From the NCBI GenBank assembly GCA_964383365.1, contig CAYLHF010000046.1:1-17974 (forward strand): a stretch of 17,974 nt of DNA. Direction: 5' to 3'. The translations under genes were made by a program, and so were the position numbers. Below are positions 15,868-17,974 of this stretch, piece by piece. Each line of letters starts with the position of its first letter. Positions within the stretch are counted from its first letter, which is position 1. The notes below the pieces were generated by a model, which had not been told where the DNA came from, did not search any database, and worked only from the letters and a program-made list of their open reading frames with translations. The stretch comes from CAYLHF01 sp964383365 (GTDB taxonomy: Bacteria; Bacteroidota; Rhodothermia; Rhodothermales; UBA10348).

Positions 15868-17754
15868 ATGGCCTCACTGGTTCCTTTTAATACTCTTCCT
15901 GAACTGTTCGACCGGCTTTCCGCCCACTTCGAAGGACAGAACAGAACGGTTCTCAGATACATGAGCCGGGAGTCAAAGCAGTGGACCGACATTACGTGGG
16001 AGGGGTTTCGTGAGCGCGTCCATGCGATGGCCGGATATCTGTACGGACGGGGTATTCGGTCCGGAGATCGCGTCGCCATTCTCTCCGAAAATCGTCCGGA
16101 ATGGGCCATTACAGATATGGCGACGCAGATTCTGGGAGCCATCAACGTGTCTCTGTATACATCTCTTCCCGCGTCCCAGGTCGCTTACATCATCCACGAC
16201 TCGGAGGCAAAACTCTTCGTCGTCTCTACAGGAATTCAATACAAGAAGGCGGCCGAGATCTTCAATCTCTGCCCTGCCCTGACGGATGTGGTCACTATGT
16301 CCGAGCCCAAGAAAGGCAGACCGGAATTTGTCTGCCTGTTCGACCGGGCGGTGGAAAAGGGACGAGAGGACTACAAGAAATACGAGACCGAGATCGCAGA
16401 CCTGTGCTCGAAGGTCCGACCCGACGACACGGCCGCACTCATCTATACCAGCGGGACCACAGGAAATCCCAAAGGCGTTATGCTGACGCATCGGAATTTT
16501 TGTGAGAATGCCAAATCGGCGCTGGACTCTGTTCCGTTCAGTGAGAAAGACCACCACCTGTCGTTTCTTCCCCTCTGTCATTCTTTCGAACGCACGGCCG
16601 GGTACACAGCCGTGCTCGCCTGCGGCGCTCGAATTACGTACGCTCAGAGCATCGACACGGTGAGCAAGGACCTTGTTGCGGTGCAACCGACAGTCATGAT
16701 TTCTGTCCCACGACTGTTCGAGAAGGTGTATAACTCGATCGCTAAATCGGTAGCCGAGGGCTCCAGGGTGAAACAGGCCATCTTTAACTGGTCCGTATCG
16801 TCTGGGAAAAAGTATGCCCTCCGAAGAATCGCTGGACGTCGTACCGGACCTGTTCTTTCAACCCGAAACGCCGTGGCCCAGAGGCTCGTATTTTCCAAAC
16901 TCCACGAAAAACTCGGTGGCAATCTCCGATTTGCGGTCTCGGGAGGCGCCGCCCTACCGAGGGAAATCGGAGAGTTTTTCATGGCGGCCGGCATCATTAT
17001 CGTCGAGGGATATGGACTTACCGAAACGTCACCGGTCCTGAGTATCAGCCCGTTTTCCAAGCCGCGATATGGATCTGTCGGGCATATCATCCCCGGCGTG
17101 ACCGTAGGAATTCGATCTCTCACGGACGGATCGATTATTGGGCAACTGTCTGGAGAACAGTATCCGAATTCCCTCACAACCGAGTCCGGTGAGATCCTGG
17201 CCAGGGGTCCGAATATCATGAAGGGATATTGGAAAAATCTGGAGGCGACGAGAGAAGCCATTGACACCGACGGTTGGTATCACACGGGCGACGTAGGACG
17301 CTTCGACGACGGATACCTTCTGATTACCGATCGTATCAAACATATGATCGTCTCCAAGGGAGGGAAGAACATATATCCCGGACCCATCGAGGACGGGTTC
17401 AAGAGCGAACCGCTGATCGATCAGATGATGGCTGTCGGAGAAGGACGTGAGTACCTGACCGCACTGGTTGTCGTAGATGAAGAGGCGGTCCGGAGTCTTG
17501 CGAAAGAAAAGGAACTCTCAGGGAAGATGGCGGATCTGCTGGAAAATGAAGAGATCAAAAAAGCCTACCATACCCTTTTCAGAGCGTATTCCAAATCGGT
17601 TTCAGCCCCGGAGAAAATAAGAGACTTCCGCTTTGTCCGTGACGCCTTCACCGTCGAGAACGGGATGATGACGCCCACGCTCAAGCTCAAGCGAAAAGTG
17701 ATCTCTTCGAGCTATGCCGACCTCATCGAAGAGATGTACCAGGGAATTGTGTAG
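15868..17754 (+). CDS. Long-chain fatty-acid CoA ligase (AMP-forming)
   Basis: The enzyme activates fatty acids with ATP to acyl-AMP and then acyl-CoA. The 628-residue product belongs to the ANL superfamily, closest in layout to FadD15-like long-chain acyl-CoA synthetases: ATP loop YTSGTTGNPKG (193-203), PLCHSFERT, VSGGAALP, YGLTETSPV (382-390), GWYHTGDVGRFDDGYLLITDR (469-489, split as GWYHTGDVG and DGYLLITDR), SKGGKNIYPGPIE (496-508) and a C-terminal TPTLKLKR whose Lys is the adenylation lysine candidate. Between IPGVTVGI and GEILARGPN (about 417-440) there are some 20 more residues than in compact members. It begins 88 bp after pyrD; that gap (15780-15867) holds no hairpin or clear promoter, so read-through from pyrD is possible. 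Chain-length preference cannot be read from the sequence. Confidence 0.94.
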   Translation: MASLVPFNTLPELFDRLSAHFEGQNRTVLRYMSRESKQWTDITWEGFRERVHAMAGYLYGRGIRSGDRVAILSENRPEWAITDMATQILGAINVSLYTSLPASQVAYIIHDSEAKLFVVSTGIQYKKAAEIFNLCPALTDVVTMSEPKKGRPEFVCLFDRAVEKGREDYKKYETEIADLCSKVRPDDTAALIYTSGTTGNPKGVMLTHRNFCENAKSALDSVPFSEKDHHLSFLPLCHSFERTAGYTAVLACGARITYAQSIDTVSKDLVAVQPTVMISVPRLFEKVYNSIAKSVAEGSRVKQAIFNWSVSSGKKYALRRIAGRRTGPVLSTRNAVAQRLVFSKLHEKLGGNLRFAVSGGAALPREIGEFFMAAGIIIVEGYGLTETSPVLSISPFSKPRYGSVGHIIPGVTVGIRSLTDGSIIGQLSGEQYPNSLTTESGEILARGPNIMKGYWKNLEATREAIDTDGWYHTGDVGRFDDGYLLITDRIKHMIVSKGGKNIYPGPIEDGFKSEPLIDQMMAVGEGREYLTALVVVDEEAVRSLAKEKELSGKMADLLENEEIKKAYHTLFRAYSKSVSAPEKIRDFRFVRDAFTVENGMMTPTLKLKRKVISSSYADLIEEMYQGIV

Positions 17755-17850
17755 CATTCTTGCTGCGCTCCCTCCCCGTCCGGTTCGGCCGCCCCACCTC
17801 TCCCGGAGGCCACCCACGTCTCGTGACCGCCGTGTACCCATGCACCCGAA

Positions 17851-17880
17851 TTGTCCATCCCTGAAACACTTTCTGATAAT
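17851..17880 (+). promoter_or_regulatory. Sigma70-type promoter of the tRNA-Pro gene
   Basis: TTGTCC (17851-17856, 4 of 6 to TTGACA) and GATAAT (17875-17880, 5 of 6 to TATAAT) are 18 bp apart, and transcription would start about 7 nt later, roughly 12 nt before the mature tRNA 5' end. The bases just after the -10 box are GGGC, a GC-rich discriminator of the kind found at stringently controlled stable-RNA promoters. The rest of 17755-17899 shows no gene and no strong terminator. Confidence 0.6.
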
Positions 17881-17899
17881 GGGCATAGGAGCGCTTCCT

Positions 17900-17973
<74 letters not shown>

Positions 17974-17974
17974 C

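Overview
The window looks like ordinary chromosome from a Gram-negative, rod-shaped, respiring bacterium of the Fibrobacterota-Chlorobiota-Bacteroidota (FCB) group. Rhodothermota or Balneolota is my best guess, by inference only. The reasons are a DUF5916 outer-membrane-type protein, a peptidase/beta-propeller/barrel fusion, a class 2 (quinone-linked) dihydroorotate dehydrogenase, weak Shine-Dalgarno signals and a moderately high GC content judged by eye. I see no phage genes, insertion sequences, CRISPR arrays or integrases.

Left part, minus strand, about 11.1 kb down to the left edge. Eight genes run in one direction with short gaps or an overlap: mrdA (PBP2), rodA, an exported DUF1028 protein with a C-terminal peptidoglycan-binding-like segment, a TlpA/ResA-type thioredoxin, a Tat-exported NusG-domain-II protein, apbE (17-nt overlap with the gene before it), a lipoprotein-like SSP411/YyaL-family protein, and a CBM9-like/DUF5916 protein cut by the window edge. 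The first three form a cell-wall elongation block. The next four form an extracytoplasmic thiol and flavin block: all carry export signals, two carry CxxC motifs, and ApbE attaches FMN to exported proteins. No flavin acceptor motif is evident in the window.

Middle. A 367-bp divergent intergenic region (11111-11477) separates mrdA from the plus-strand genes. It holds two short inverted repeats and no convincing gene.

Right part, plus strand. A roughly 1038-residue exported protein joins an HELVH metallopeptidase domain, a PD40/TolB-like propeller and a C-terminal barrel. A perfect 18-bp-stem hairpin follows, then a second hairpin whose 3' arm touches the pyrD start codon, then pyrD, a long-chain acyl-CoA synthetase, and a tRNA-Pro(CGG) with a recognisable sigma70-type promoter at the right edge.

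The observations I would check first are the TlpA/NusG_II/ApbE/SSP411 module, the double-hairpin leader of pyrD, the exported DUF1028 protein in the rod operon, and the peptidase-propeller-barrel fusion. Each family except the N-terminal half of the NusG_II protein is recognisable; any novelty lies in the combinations and the export signals.
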